A DNA stretch of 64,000 bases from Thiomicrospira microaerophila (GCF_000934765.1 NZ_JYNN01000004.1:94078-158077); one strand, 5' to 3'. Shown: positions 48,749-58,425, counted from the first letter of the stretch. Numbers and translations: made by a program. The notes: generated by a model from the sequence alone, not told the origin.

Positions 48749-50827
48749 ATGGATATGATGGAAACGTTCAGGCAAACTTACTTGGAAGAGAGTTTTGAGG
48801 GTTTACAAATTATGGAAGCAGGTCTGCTTGAGCTTCCACCTGGCAGCCCGGACTCAGAGAAGATTAATGAAATATTTCGTGCAGCGCATTCGATTAAAGG
48901 TGGAAGTGGTACCTTTGGCTTTTCAGAAATTGCGGGCTTTACCCATGTTCTAGAAACATTGCTTGACGAAATGCGCGATTTTAAGCGTGATGTGACCCAA
49001 GAATCAATCGACGTCATGCTGGCGGCGGTTGATATATTGCGAGATATGTTAACCAAGCTTCAAAATCACGAACCGATTGATGAAGCGAGAGCTAGCCACG
49101 TTCAAGGCCAGTTAGAAGCAATTTTAGGCGGCCAACCTGCTTCAGCTGATAAAAAGCAAGACAAAGCGGCATCGACCTCTGATGCGCCATCAGGCTGGTT
49201 AATTCAGTTGCTACCTGAAAAGAATTTGTTGCAAACTGGCAATGAGCCGCTGCGCATTTTTAGAGAGTTGCAGTCTTTAGGTAAGTTAGATGTAACGGCT
49301 CATCTAGATAAATTGCCTAATATAACCGAATTTAATCCTGAAAACTTATATATCAGCTGGACTCTCACCCTGTCCGGTATGGAGATTGATCTTGATGATA
49401 TTAAAGAAGTGTTTGAATGGATAGATGGCGATGGGGCAGAAATTAAAATAGAGCCGGTAGTAAGTGCAGCAGAAAATGAGGATTTATCTGACATGGATGA
49501 AGTTCAACAAGCGTCTTCACCTGCGGCGGTGAGTACAGCCAAGCCTGCAGACCCCGCCGCCGCACCTGCAAAGGCAGCGGAACCGCAGAAGAAAGCACCT
49601 CAGCAAGACGGTTCTATTCGTGTTAATTTAAGTAAAATAGATCAGATGGTAAACCTGGTGGGTGAGCTGGTTATTACGCAGTCCATGTTGAGCCAGTTTG
49701 GTGAACAAGCTGAGCAAAATCCAGACAGTACAGAGTGGGTTGATAAACTAAAAGAAGGCTTAACCCATCTTGAGCGTCATACGCGTGAACTGCAAGAAAG
49801 TGTCATGAATATCCGTATGTTACCGGTAAGTTTTGCCTTTAACCGTATGCCGCGCATTGTCCATGACGTTAGTCAAAAACTAGGCAAAAACATCGACTTG
49901 ATTATGGAAGGTGAAGGCACTGAGTTGGATAAAACCATGCTAGAACAGCTGACAGATCCACTCGTGCACATCGTGCGTAATTCGATTGATCATGGTATTG
50001 AAGATCCAGCGGAGCGTCTGCGCATCGGTAAACCTGCCAAAGGCATGGTGAAAATGGCCGCCTTCCATCAAGGCGGCAATATCCTCATTCAGATCACCGA
50101 TGACGGTGCGGGTATTAATCTAGATAAGTTAAAACAAAAAGCAATTGATAAAGGTATCATTGATGCCGACGCGAGTTTAACCAAAGATGACCTGGTCGAT
50201 TTAATTTTCCACCCAGGGTTTTCAACAGCCGAGGTTGTCAGCGATGTCTCGGGGCGTGGTGTAGGAATGGATGTCGTGCGTCGAAACATTCGCGGTTTAG
50301 GCGGCAGTGTCGAGGTGCAAACCGAGCGTGGTAAAGGCAGCATCTTTACGATTCGTTTGCCCTTAACGCTCGCGATTCTGGATGGTCAGCTTGCTTCTGT
50401 GGGTAGCCAGACCTATGTATTCCCATTAGTATCTATTGTAGAGTCGATTCAAGTCGATAAGTCGTTGGTGAAAGGTATTGCCGGTCAAGCAGAGCTGTAT
50501 AAACTGCGCGACCAGTATATCCCTGTTGTGCGTTTGCATAAGCGCTTTGGTGTAAATGATGCCAGAAGTGATTTGTCAGAAGGCTTGTTGGTGGTGGTCG
50601 AAGAGGGCGGGCGTCGTTCAGGCATTTTCGTTGATGATTTGCTGGGTCAACAACAGGTTGTGATTAAAAGTTTAGAAAGTAATTTTATGAAAATATCCGG
50701 TATTGCCGGCGCAACGATTTTAGGTGATGGTAAAGTGGCGTTAATTATTGATATTGCAGAAGCGCTGATCTCTCATAAAACAACAGGTATGGACAAAAAA
50801 CAACCTAGCCTTGTTTCAGCGGCTTAA
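48749..50827 (+). CDS. cheA: CheA, chemotaxis histidine kinase
   Basis: 692 residues. The HPt domain carries the phosphorylated His in RAAHSIKGGSGTFGF near 49. A linker contains a small alpha/beta domain (about 150-245) in the place of the CheY-binding P2 domain, followed by an Ala/Pro/Lys-rich spacer. Then come the dimerisation domain (about 290-360), the ATPase (NSIDHGIEDPAERL near 413, GRGVGMDVVRRNI near 510) and a CheW-like domain (about 545-680). It lies between cheD and a CheZ-like gene. No cheW or cheY is visible. Confidence 0.96.
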   Translation: MDMMETFRQTYLEESFEGLQIMEAGLLELPPGSPDSEKINEIFRAAHSIKGGSGTFGFSEIAGFTHVLETLLDEMRDFKRDVTQESIDVMLAAVDILRDMLTKLQNHEPIDEARASHVQGQLEAILGGQPASADKKQDKAASTSDAPSGWLIQLLPEKNLLQTGNEPLRIFRELQSLGKLDVTAHLDKLPNITEFNPENLYISWTLTLSGMEIDLDDIKEVFEWIDGDGAEIKIEPVVSAAENEDLSDMDEVQQASSPAAVSTAKPADPAAAPAKAAEPQKKAPQQDGSIRVNLSKIDQMVNLVGELVITQSMLSQFGEQAEQNPDSTEWVDKLKEGLTHLERHTRELQESVMNIRMLPVSFAFNRMPRIVHDVSQKLGKNIDLIMEGEGTELDKTMLEQLTDPLVHIVRNSIDHGIEDPAERLRIGKPAKGMVKMAAFHQGGNILIQITDDGAGINLDKLKQKAIDKGIIDADASLTKDDLVDLIFHPGFSTAEVVSDVSGRGVGMDVVRRNIRGLGGSVEVQTERGKGSIFTIRLPLTLAILDGQLASVGSQTYVFPLVSIVESIQVDKSLVKGIAGQAELYKLRDQYIPVVRLHKRFGVNDARSDLSEGLLVVVEEGGRRSGIFVDDLLGQQQVVIKSLESNFMKISGIAGATILGDGKVALIIDIAEALISHKTTGMDKKQPSLVSAA

Positions 50828-50851
50828 ATATCAGTTTTAAAGGATAACGAA

Positions 50852-51436
50852 ATGGAATTGCAGCAAACAACCGACTATGCGTTAGGGTCAAAAGAAGTAC
50901 AAGAAACGATTTTAGTATTAAACCTATCGATTGCACAAATTGAGCTGTCTATTACAGAGGGCGATAATTCTGTTAATGCACTGATTGATTCGTTTCGTTT
51001 CATGACCCAGCATATTGAAGAGATTCAATCGGCAACAGAAAAGATGTCAGCAGTGGAAACCGATGATGTGGTATTTCATAAACAACATTCATTTTTGTTA
51101 AACCAAACGGGCGAGTTATCGCAGAAAATGCAGCAAGCGATTATTGCATTCCAGTTCTATGACAAACTCAGTCAGCGTCTGGGGCATGTCTCTCGTGGTT
51201 TATCGGGTTTGGCTGAAATTGTGTCACATGAAATGCGTGTAAAAGATGAAGCCGAGTGGAATGAGTTCAAACAAAATGTGCGCCGTGGAACAACGATGCG
51301 TGAAGAAGAAGAGTTGTTTGAACTTATATTTGATCAACACATCCCCTCTGTTCAAGCCATTGAAATTATGAAAGAGCGCATGATGAAGCGTATGAATGAA
51401 GCGCAAGAGGAGCAAGAAGAAATCGAGCTGTTCTAG
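50852..51436 (+). CDS. Helical chemotaxis-associated protein with CheZ-like DxxxQ motif
   Basis: A 194-residue, almost entirely helical protein directly after cheA (24-nt gap). Near residues 92-104 it reads AFQFYDKLSQRLGHV, which carries an Asp and a Gln four residues apart (D-K-L-S-Q). CheZ uses the same spacing (D-x-x-x-Q) to remove phosphate from CheY. The surrounding Q-F-x-D pattern also appears in some MCP-like proteins. The tail is Glu-rich. A CheZ-like phosphatase is a plausible but unproven call. The stop codon TAG lies in the CTAG flank of a MITE-like element. Confidence 0.55.
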   Translation: MELQQTTDYALGSKEVQETILVLNLSIAQIELSITEGDNSVNALIDSFRFMTQHIEEIQSATEKMSAVETDDVVFHKQHSFLLNQTGELSQKMQQAIIAFQFYDKLSQRLGHVSRGLSGLAEIVSHEMRVKDEAEWNEFKQNVRRGTTMREEEELFELIFDQHIPSVQAIEIMKERMMKRMNEAQEEQEEIELF

Positions 51437-51618
51437 GAGCCTGTCGGACTAAAGCCAATCGGCTGCAAAAAAGCTGGATTTGGCCATTTTTTGTTCACTT
51501 CCTCGTCAAATAGCTCGCTATTCTCCTCGGAATTGAACAAAAACTGACTCAATCGAAGAAAGCGAAGCTAAACCAGACTTTTTTTCGCTTCGACTGGTTT
51601 AGTCCGACAGGCTCCTAG
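51433..51618. mobile_element. MITE-like element with CTAG flanks
   Basis: A 178-bp element (51437-51614) bounded by 17-bp perfect terminal inverted repeats GAGCCTGTCGGACTAAA and TTTAGTCCGACAGGCTC, with CTAG on both outer sides (target duplication or outer part of the repeats). An inner hairpin CTAAACCAG/CTGGTTTAG lies near the right end. There is no coding capacity. One end of a related copy lies at 11736-11766. The left CTAG supplies the TAG stop of the preceding gene. Confidence 0.8.
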
Positions 51619-51639
51619 TTAGGCATAAACCCCTCTATT

Positions 51640-51665
51640 AAAAGCCCCTTTTTGGGGCTTTTTTC
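51640..51665 (+). terminator. Intrinsic terminator
   Basis: AAAAGCCCC, loop TTTTT, GGGGCTTTTTT: strong stem and T-run after the cheD-cheA group and the MITE-like element. The remaining 170 bp before the htpG promoter show nothing recognisable. Confidence 0.9.
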
Positions 51666-51834
51666 GTTTTAGCCGTATTTTGTAAATTTGCATGATGGTC
51701 GTTCAGGATATAGGTTTGCCAGTGTTTTTTGAAAAGAGCGCTGGTGCTATTGATGCTGCCGACTAAAAAAAAGGGCTGGGAGAATCAAAAGACAAGCGGG
51801 TGCGGGTAATTTATGAAATATCCGGCCTAGCTCG

Positions 51835-51860
51835 CTTGAAATTTATAAATAAACCCCCAT
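51835..51860 (+). promoter_or_regulatory. Sigma-32 (heat-shock) promoter of htpG
   Basis: CTTGAAA, a 13-bp spacer and CCCCAT (followed by TA) match the RpoH consensus almost perfectly, 45 bp before the htpG ATG. It is the expected regulation for this chaperone. Confidence 0.88.
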
Positions 51861-51905
51861 TACATAGCTGTTAAACCTAAACCCATAACCAAGGAGATGT
51901 TTTGA

Positions 51906-53834
51906 ATGAGTCATAACAAAGAAACGCATGTATTTCAAACGGAAGTAAAACAGTTATTAAAGCTGATGATTCATGCACTTTATAGTAATAAAGAAATATT
52001 CTTGCGCGAATTAATTTCAAACTCCTCTGATGCACTGGATAAGCTGCGATTTGAGATGGTTTCCAATGATGCACTGAGTGAAGGAGAGCGTGATTTAGTG
52101 ATCCAGCTTGACTTTGATAAAGAGGCAAAGACCATTACCTTGCGTGATAACGGCATTGGTATGACACGCGATGAAGTCATCGAGAATATTGGTACGATTG
52201 CAAACTCAGGCACCAAAAAATTCTTGGAAAAAATGACCGGTGATCAAGCAAAGGACAGTCATTTAATTGGCCAGTTTGGTGTTGGTTTCTATTCGGCGTT
52301 TATTGTCGCGGACAAGGTCACGCTGCGCACGCGCAAAGCGGGTACAGCTGCCGATCAAGGTGTTGAATGGGTATCTGCCGGTGACGGTGAATTTACACTC
52401 GAAACGATTGAAAAAGCGCAAAAAGGAACCGAAATTGTACTGCACCTTAAAGACGAGATGGACGAGTTTTTAACGGACTATCGTTTGAAAAATATTGTCA
52501 CCACCTATTCAGATCATATCAATTTCCCGATTCAAATGTTAGAGGAAGTATCGGTAGCGGCAGATAATGATGAAGCTGAAGGGGAAGGGGAAGGAGAAGA
52601 TAAGCAAACCGTAACGGAAAAGCAGTGGAAGCAAATCAACAAGGCGACCGCCATTTGGACCCAGCCAAAATCGAGCCTCAATGATGAGGACTATAATAAT
52701 TTCTATCAAACCATTTCACATGACTTTGAAAAGCCGATGTCGGTCATGCACAATAAGGTCGAAGGAACACTCGAATACATCTCGTTACTTTATATACCCA
52801 GTAAAGCCCCTTTTGACCTGTACGATCGTGATCGCCGTTATGGCTTAAAACTCTATGTGAAACGCGTATTCATTATGGATGACGCTGAGCACTTAATGCC
52901 GGCTTATTTGCGTTTTGTACGCGGTGTGATTGACTCAAATGATTTGCCTTTAAACGTATCGCGTGAAATTCTACAGAGTAATCAAGTGGTTGATAAGATT
53001 CGTTCAGCCTCTGTGAAGCGCGTTTTAGATCAGCTAGCCAAGCTATCGAAAGCCGATGACCAAACTGATTACGAAACCTTCTGGGATCAATTTGGTCAGG
53101 TACTCAAAGAAGGCCTGATTGAAGATTACGCGAACCGTGAAAAACTCGCCAAACTCATGCGCTTTGCAACCACGCACACCGGCGACAAGGCTCAGCGTGT
53201 CAGTTTAGATGACTATGTATCACGTATGAAAGAGTCACAAGAAGCCATCTATTTTATTGTCGCAGATAAGCATACGGCGGCGTTAGGCAGTCCGCACTTA
53301 GAAGCCTTCCGTAAAAAAGGCATTGAGGTTTTATTGCTTAGCGATCGTATTGATGAATGGTTAGTGGCGCACCTCACGGAGTTTGACGCTAAACCCCTCA
53401 AGTCAATTACGCAGGGTGACATCAAGGAGTTTGCTGAGGATGAAGCCAGTCTATCCGATGACGAGAAAAAGCAACGCACAGACCTCGTTGAGAAAGTGAA
53501 AGCCGCGCTAGGTGATCAGGTTGAAGAGGTCAAGATGACTACCCGATTAACCGAGTCACCGGCGTGTATTGTCGCACAAGAAGGCGGCATTACACCGCAT
53601 ATGGCGAAGCTGATGGAACAGATGGGCCAGGCGATGCCGAAGATTAAACCGGTGCTAGAATTGAACCCGGATCATGCCTTGGTGAAAAAGTTGGCGTCAC
53701 TCGAAGATGAATCCAAGCTAAAAGATTGGTCGTTATTCCTGTTTGAGCAAGCACAGCTGGCGGAGGGTGATCAATTAGCTTCGCCGGCTGATTTTATTAA
53801 ACGCGTCAATAACTTGCTGTCTTCGGCACAATAG
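51906..53834 (+). CDS. htpG: HtpG, Hsp90 chaperone
   Basis: A 642-residue bacterial Hsp90. The ATP-binding GHKL domain shows ELISNSSDALDKLR near 36, DNGIGMTRDEV near 80 and GQFGVGFYSAF near 118. The middle and C-terminal dimerisation domains are complete. A short acidic insertion (about 215-232) lies at the usual charged linker. ATG 51906 has AAGGAGA upstream and a consensus heat-shock promoter. It ends at a terminator shared with the convergent FKBP gene. Confidence 0.98.
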   Translation: MSHNKETHVFQTEVKQLLKLMIHALYSNKEIFLRELISNSSDALDKLRFEMVSNDALSEGERDLVIQLDFDKEAKTITLRDNGIGMTRDEVIENIGTIANSGTKKFLEKMTGDQAKDSHLIGQFGVGFYSAFIVADKVTLRTRKAGTAADQGVEWVSAGDGEFTLETIEKAQKGTEIVLHLKDEMDEFLTDYRLKNIVTTYSDHINFPIQMLEEVSVAADNDEAEGEGEGEDKQTVTEKQWKQINKATAIWTQPKSSLNDEDYNNFYQTISHDFEKPMSVMHNKVEGTLEYISLLYIPSKAPFDLYDRDRRYGLKLYVKRVFIMDDAEHLMPAYLRFVRGVIDSNDLPLNVSREILQSNQVVDKIRSASVKRVLDQLAKLSKADDQTDYETFWDQFGQVLKEGLIEDYANREKLAKLMRFATTHTGDKAQRVSLDDYVSRMKESQEAIYFIVADKHTAALGSPHLEAFRKKGIEVLLLSDRIDEWLVAHLTEFDAKPLKSITQGDIKEFAEDEASLSDDEKKQRTDLVEKVKAALGDQVEEVKMTTRLTESPACIVAQEGGITPHMAKLMEQMGQAMPKIKPVLELNPDHALVKKLASLEDESKLKDWSLFLFEQAQLAEGDQLASPADFIKRVNNLLSSAQ

Positions 53835-53852
53835 CTAAAAGCCGCTAAAAGT

Positions 53853-53868
53853 CAACCAGGCCTGGTTG
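53853..53868. repeat. 16-bp palindrome CAACCAGGCCTGGTTG, intergenic copy
   Basis: Second intergenic copy of the perfect 16-mer, about 20 bp after the htpG stop. The other intergenic copy is at 4967. Confidence 0.9.
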
Positions 53869-54010
53869 GCTTTCGGGAATAAAAACGCAGCAAATAAGAA
53901 TATAATAAAAGAATGATATTAGAATATCTTGATATGAATGAGGGGTTGGTTTAATATAGTAGACGTTGTTTTTAACAACTCCTCTTGAAGAGCTTTTATT
54001 GTCTTATGAC

Positions 54011-54045
54011 AAAGCCCGCTTTAGATCTTAAAGCGGGCTTTTTTT
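54011..54045. terminator. Bidirectional terminator between htpG and the FKBP gene
   Basis: AAAGCCCGCTTT, loop AGATCTT, AAAGCGGGCTTT, then a T-run. The A/T arms allow use from both sides for the convergent genes. Confidence 0.9.
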
Positions 54046-54059
54046 ATATCTAAATTTTC

Positions 54060-54761
54060 TTAGTCATTCACCGCCGTAACGATAAAATGAATGTCAAAAA
54101 TCAATACTTCGTTGGGCCCAATCACATTGCCTGCGCCCTGCGTACCGTAAGCTAAGTCTGTCGGTACAAAGATTTCCCATTTTGCGCCCGGCTTCATTAA
54201 TTTTAATGCTTGCTGCCAGCCTGCAATCACACCGCCTAATTCAAACTCAATTGGCGTTCCACGGTTATAAGAGCTATCAAACTCCGTGCCATCAATTAGC
54301 CTGCCAGTATAGTGGGCAATAATTCTGTCTTGATCCGTAGGGTGTGCGCCTTTGCCCTGTTCGATAACACGGTATTGCAAGCCACTATCCAGTGTGACGA
54401 TGCCCGGCTTCTTCTTGTTTTCTGCTAAAAAGGCTTGGCCTAGCAGGAGGTTTTCTTCAGCGATCGATGCCAAGCGTTCATTTTGTTTTATTTCAAGGTC
54501 ACGGGTAAACTCACGAATAGCATTGGCCATCTCTTGCTCGGTTAAGGCTAATGACTGGCCGCGTAACGTATCCCCTAAACCTTGTAAAAAAGCCTCAACA
54601 CTTAACTCAATGCCTTGTGAAGTCAGATTATTCGCAAGGTCGACCCCGATGGCGTAACTAGCACGTTGTTCCGCTGTAGATAAGTCGGCGAACGTAGCGC
54701 TGGAGAAGGCCAGTGAGCTGGCTAGCAATAGATGACGTGAAATACGGGATAAAGACTGCAT
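54060..54761 (-). CDS. FKBP-type peptidyl-prolyl isomerase, exported
   Basis: About 233 residues. A signal peptide (MQSLSRISRHLLLASSLAFS, then SATFA) is followed by an FKBP N-terminal dimerisation domain (about 27-110) and an FKBP isomerase domain (about 125-230) with HYTGRLIDGTEFDSSYNRG and LGGVIAGWQQALKLMKPGAK. It resembles periplasmic FkpA/FklB and Mip-like proteins that help fold envelope proteins. ATG 54761 has GAGGA upstream; the frame continues to 54872 but without a good start or signal. It diverges from dgt. Confidence 0.92.
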   Translation of the reverse strand: MQSLSRISRHLLLASSLAFSSATFADLSTAEQRASYAIGVDLANNLTSQGIELSVEAFLQGLGDTLRGQSLALTEQEMANAIREFTRDLEIKQNERLASIAEENLLLGQAFLAENKKKPGIVTLDSGLQYRVIEQGKGAHPTDQDRIIAHYTGRLIDGTEFDSSYNRGTPIEFELGGVIAGWQQALKLMKPGAKWEIFVPTDLAYGTQGAGNVIGPNEVLIFDIHFIVTAVND

Positions 54762-54933
54762 AAAATCCTCTTGAGTTGTAGAGATTAAAAAAATGAATAG
54801 AAAAGAATCATAAACCCAATTAGATCTTGATGCCAGCCTTGCGTGATGAATAGGTGCGACAAACCACCTCAAAAGTTGTTTGGGTATATATTTTGCTTAG
54901 CTCTGACATCTACAAAAAAAGTGAGTGGGTGCT

Positions 54934-56286
54934 ATGAATGCCATAGAGCAAGAAGCGATTTGGACACAGAAGTACACGGAGTTTTTAAACCAATATCCGG
55001 CTAGACCTGCGCGGATTGTCTATCAGCGGGATCGAGCGCGCGTCATCCATTCGGCTTCCTTTCGACGCTTGCAATCGAAAACACAGATTTTTGGTTTAAA
55101 TGAATCGGATTTCTTTCGTACTCGTTTAACACATTCGATGGAAGTGGCGCAGATTGGTTCGGGAATCGTTGAGCAACTCATAACCGATGGCGAAGGTCAG
55201 GCCTATATGGATTGGCTACCCTCATTTTATTTGATCGAGGCAATTTGTTTAGCACATGATTTGGGGCACCCGCCTTTTGGACATGGTGGTGAAGTGGCGC
55301 TTAATTATATGATGCGTAATGATGGCGGCTTTGAAGGCAATGCGCAGACACTGCGAATTCTAACCAAGTTAGGTGAGTACACCCAAGATAACGGTATCGA
55401 CTTATCCCGGCGCGCTACATTGGGTGTTCTCAAATATCCCGCTATTTATGATCAGGTCGTGGCAAAGAACGCCGCTTATCAACAGCAATTGGCCGAACCG
55501 GAAGTAAGTAACTTCAAAACATGGAATATGCAGGCCTGGTATCCGCCTAAAAGTATTTATGCCGAAGAGACGGCGGAGTTTGATTGGGTGTTAGCGCCTT
55601 TTAGCCAAGCCGATCGTCAAACCTTTACCCAGCTTATTCCATCTGATTCCGGGCATGCAAAAACCGCACATAAAGCCTTTGATACCACCATTATGGAGTT
55701 AGCTGACGACATCGCCTATGGTATTCATGATCTCGAAGATGCGGTGGCGATGAAAATGGTGACCCGTGATCTATGGCAAGCGCAAGTGATGGAAGATCCG
55801 CTATTCAAACAACATGCGCTTTGGGATGAGGTGATGACAGAGCGCCTGTTTAGCAGTAGCTCGAAATCACGTAAACATGCCGTGAGTAAGATGGTCGGCC
55901 TGATGGTTGAACATGTGTATGTCAAGCAAAATGAAACCTTCAACCATCCCTTGTTGCGGTTTCAAGCCTGTTTACCTGAGTCGCAATCTGTTGTGCTGGA
56001 TCTATTAAAACGCTTTGTTTATCAAAACGTGATTAGTATTCCAGAAGTTAAGGGTATGGAGTATAAAGGGCAGTTGATTGTGATGGAGTTGTTTAAAGCC
56101 CTGGAGGCGAATACCGATCGCTTGCTGCCAAGCAATACCTTACAGAAAATCAACAAGGCACAATCCGCGCGCGAGCGAAAACGGATTATTTGTGATTACA
56201 TTGCCGGCATGACCAATACCTATGCCTCGCGCCTGTATGAAAAGTTTTTTATGCCACGAAGTGGGTCAATCTTTGATCGACTCTAG
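54934..56286 (+). CDS. dgt: Deoxyguanosinetriphosphate triphosphohydrolase-like protein
   Basis: About 450 residues of the dGTPase/HD family, which splits dNTPs to nucleoside and triphosphate. The metal-binding HD motif is AHDLGHPPFGHGGE near 109, with RLTHSMEVAQIGSG near 67 and the distal Asp in ELADDIAYGIHDLEDAV near 250. ATG 54934 is preferred over GTG 54925. The last 21 bp overlap the convergent gshA gene. Confidence 0.92.
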   Translation: MNAIEQEAIWTQKYTEFLNQYPARPARIVYQRDRARVIHSASFRRLQSKTQIFGLNESDFFRTRLTHSMEVAQIGSGIVEQLITDGEGQAYMDWLPSFYLIEAICLAHDLGHPPFGHGGEVALNYMMRNDGGFEGNAQTLRILTKLGEYTQDNGIDLSRRATLGVLKYPAIYDQVVAKNAAYQQQLAEPEVSNFKTWNMQAWYPPKSIYAEETAEFDWVLAPFSQADRQTFTQLIPSDSGHAKTAHKAFDTTIMELADDIAYGIHDLEDAVAMKMVTRDLWQAQVMEDPLFKQHALWDEVMTERLFSSSSKSRKHAVSKMVGLMVEHVYVKQNETFNHPLLRFQACLPESQSVVLDLLKRFVYQNVISIPEVKGMEYKGQLIVMELFKALEANTDRLLPSNTLQKINKAQSARERKRIICDYIAGMTNTYASRLYEKFFMPRSGSIFDRL

Positions 56287-57576
56287 CGATGATTTCTTTG
56301 CCGACTGAATTTCACGCGCCGCCGCCAATAAGGCCAATCTCGCAACAACCCCATAGGCATAAAAACGATTTGGCTCGGCATCGGGTTCTTGGGTTTGGTC
56401 GGGGATTACGCCAGACTGTTGGAACGACATGGGTTCAAAGTGCATCCCAGGGCTGTTGAGATTGTCGGTGGCGGTTTTGCCGGTGTGAATGCGATAAAAC
56501 CCGCCCACCACGTGATTGTGAATCATATACACCACCGGTTCAGCCACCGCCTCATCCACGGTTTCAAAGGTATAGACCCCCTCCTGTACCAACATCGTGT
56601 TCACGCTAAGTCCCTCTTTGGCTGAGGTCATTTTATTGCGCTGTTTGCGGTTTAAATTCAACACGTCTTGCGCATTGTATACCGACATAATCGCCATCCC
56701 ATAAGTGCCACTATCCGACTTGATAATCACAAACGGCTTGCAGTCGATATCGTGGGTGTGATAATAAGCTTCAGTTTTTGCCAGCACCTGATTAACCGTT
56801 TCCGCTAGGCGGTCAAGCCCGGTGTGATTTTTAAAATCCACCTCGCCGCATTGCACCGATTCAGGCGTAATAAGCCAAGGATCAATGTCAACCAATTCCG
56901 CCAAGCTTTTCGCCACATCCGCATAATGCATAAAATGGTGGGTTTTATAACGCGTGGCCCAGCCGAGTTCCAATGGGGGGAGTAGGGTTTGCTCGATGTT
57001 TTCCAGTATCGCAGGGCGACCACCAGAAAGGTCATTGTTTAATAATACCGCACAAGGGAAAAAATCATCCACCCCCACGCGCTCGCCTTGACGTTTAAGC
57101 GGTTTAAGCCTTAAAGTTTTGCCTGAGGGTAGGCTGATATCGGTCGATTCGACAACTTCGGGATTGAGCGAGCCGATATGCACCTCATAACCGGCATTTT
57201 CTATAATTTCTTTGAGGGTACATAGGTTCTCAAGATAATACATATTACGAGTATGGTTTTCAGGAATAATCAACACGCCATCGGTGACCGGGCAGGCTTG
57301 AGTAATTGCATTTTGGGTCGCCTGAACTGCCAGTGGTCGTAAATCGGGGTGTAAATTATTAAAACCCGCTGGAAATAAATTGGTATCCACTGGCGCAAGT
57401 TTGTAGCCCGCGTTACGCAAATCAACCGAGGCGTAAAAGGGAGCTGGGGTATCACGAAATTGTTGACGAAACCAAGCTTCGATGGCAACGCTATGATCAA
57501 GCAGGTGGGATTCAAGCTCAAGCAAAGGGCCTTTAAGCGCCGTTTTTAAATGGGGAACTTGATAAGCGTGCGGCAT
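56266..57576 (-). CDS. gshA: GshA, glutamate-cysteine ligase (proteobacterial TIGR02049 type)
   Basis: A 436-residue ligase making gamma-glutamylcysteine for glutathione. It belongs to the Acidithiobacillus-type family, distinct from E. coli GshA: ASVDLRNAGYKLAPVDTNLF near 49, NHTRNMYYLENL near 107 and FVIIKSDSGTYGMAIMSV near 285 (ATP-grasp-like). No gshB follows in the window. It is the last gene of the minus-strand run metK-metF-rsmE-gshA, 95 nt after rsmE. Confidence 0.92.
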   Translation of the reverse strand: MPHAYQVPHLKTALKGPLLELESHLLDHSVAIEAWFRQQFRDTPAPFYASVDLRNAGYKLAPVDTNLFPAGFNNLHPDLRPLAVQATQNAITQACPVTDGVLIIPENHTRNMYYLENLCTLKEIIENAGYEVHIGSLNPEVVESTDISLPSGKTLRLKPLKRQGERVGVDDFFPCAVLLNNDLSGGRPAILENIEQTLLPPLELGWATRYKTHHFMHYADVAKSLAELVDIDPWLITPESVQCGEVDFKNHTGLDRLAETVNQVLAKTEAYYHTHDIDCKPFVIIKSDSGTYGMAIMSVYNAQDVLNLNRKQRNKMTSAKEGLSVNTMLVQEGVYTFETVDEAVAEPVVYMIHNHVVGGFYRIHTGKTATDNLNSPGMHFEPMSFQQSGVIPDQTQEPDAEPNRFYAYGVVARLALLAAAREIQSAKKSSLESIKD

Positions 57577-57670
57577 GGTTGTCGTCTCTTTGGTGAATAA
57601 TTAAAACGCGAATTATAGCAAATATTAAAACGCTAATTCCCGAGTTTTTTAGTCGGGAATTGGGTTTGGG

Positions 57671-58414
57671 TTAATTTAAATCACCCCACTGGGCTTGCAA
57701 TAAACTCAATATTACCGGGGCGGCGGTTTCGGTGCGTAAAATGCGTGAGCCAAGTCGTATAGCGGTCAAACCAGCATTTTGTGCAAGCTGCACCTCCATG
57801 TCAGTTAACCCGCCTTCCGGGCCGACGAGCAACGCAAAAGCTTGCAAGTGGCTTGGCTTTGATATGGTTTGGAGTGTCTGCTGGGCATAAGGGTCAAGCA
57901 CTAGACCTTGTGCGGGTTGTGTGAGTTGACCAATCCAGTGTTCTAATGTAACGGGGGCGTGAACGATGGGAACCTGTGCGCGTCCCGATTGCTCACAGGC
58001 GCTAATGACCAAGGCTTGCCATTGTTGGCGGCGTTTTTCCGCTTTGTCCGCGTCTAAGCGCACCTCACAACGATCAGTAAACAGCGGTTGAATTTCTGTT
58101 ACACCCAGCTCCACGGCTTTTTGCAGTGAATAGTCCATTCGTTCGCCGCGTGAAATACCTTGCAGCAACAGGGTGTTAAGTGGCGATTCGGTATTTGGTC
58201 GTTCAAGATGCTCACCGAGAAGAACTTGGGCATCACGACGACTGAGAATCTGAAGCACTCCATCTATTTGCTGCCCCAGCCCATCAAACACCTGCACAGG
58301 GTGCGCGTTCTTCAAACGCAATACGGTGAGCGCATAATGTGCTTGATCTTTATTAAGATTTACCACCAGGCCTGGTTGTAAATCCACAGCTAAATATAAA
58401 CGAGGAATGCGCAT
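57671..58414 (-). CDS. rsmE: RsmE, 16S rRNA m3U1498 methyltransferase
   Basis: A 247-residue SPOUT-type methyltransferase. A PUA-like N-terminal domain is followed by the knotted domain with GISRGERMDYSLQKAVELGV near 89, LLVGPEGGLTDMEV near 196 and RLGSRILRTETA near 219. It uses SAM, in keeping with its SAM-synthesis neighbours. A palindrome copy near 58368 encodes LQPGLVVNL at the N-terminus. It starts 11 nt after metF. Confidence 0.95.
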   Translation of the reverse strand: MRIPRLYLAVDLQPGLVVNLNKDQAHYALTVLRLKNAHPVQVFDGLGQQIDGVLQILSRRDAQVLLGEHLERPNTESPLNTLLLQGISRGERMDYSLQKAVELGVTEIQPLFTDRCEVRLDADKAEKRRQQWQALVISACEQSGRAQVPIVHAPVTLEHWIGQLTQPAQGLVLDPYAQQTLQTISKPSHLQAFALLVGPEGGLTDMEVQLAQNAGLTAIRLGSRILRTETAAPVILSLLQAQWGDLN

Positions 58415-58425
58415 AAGCCTTAGTT

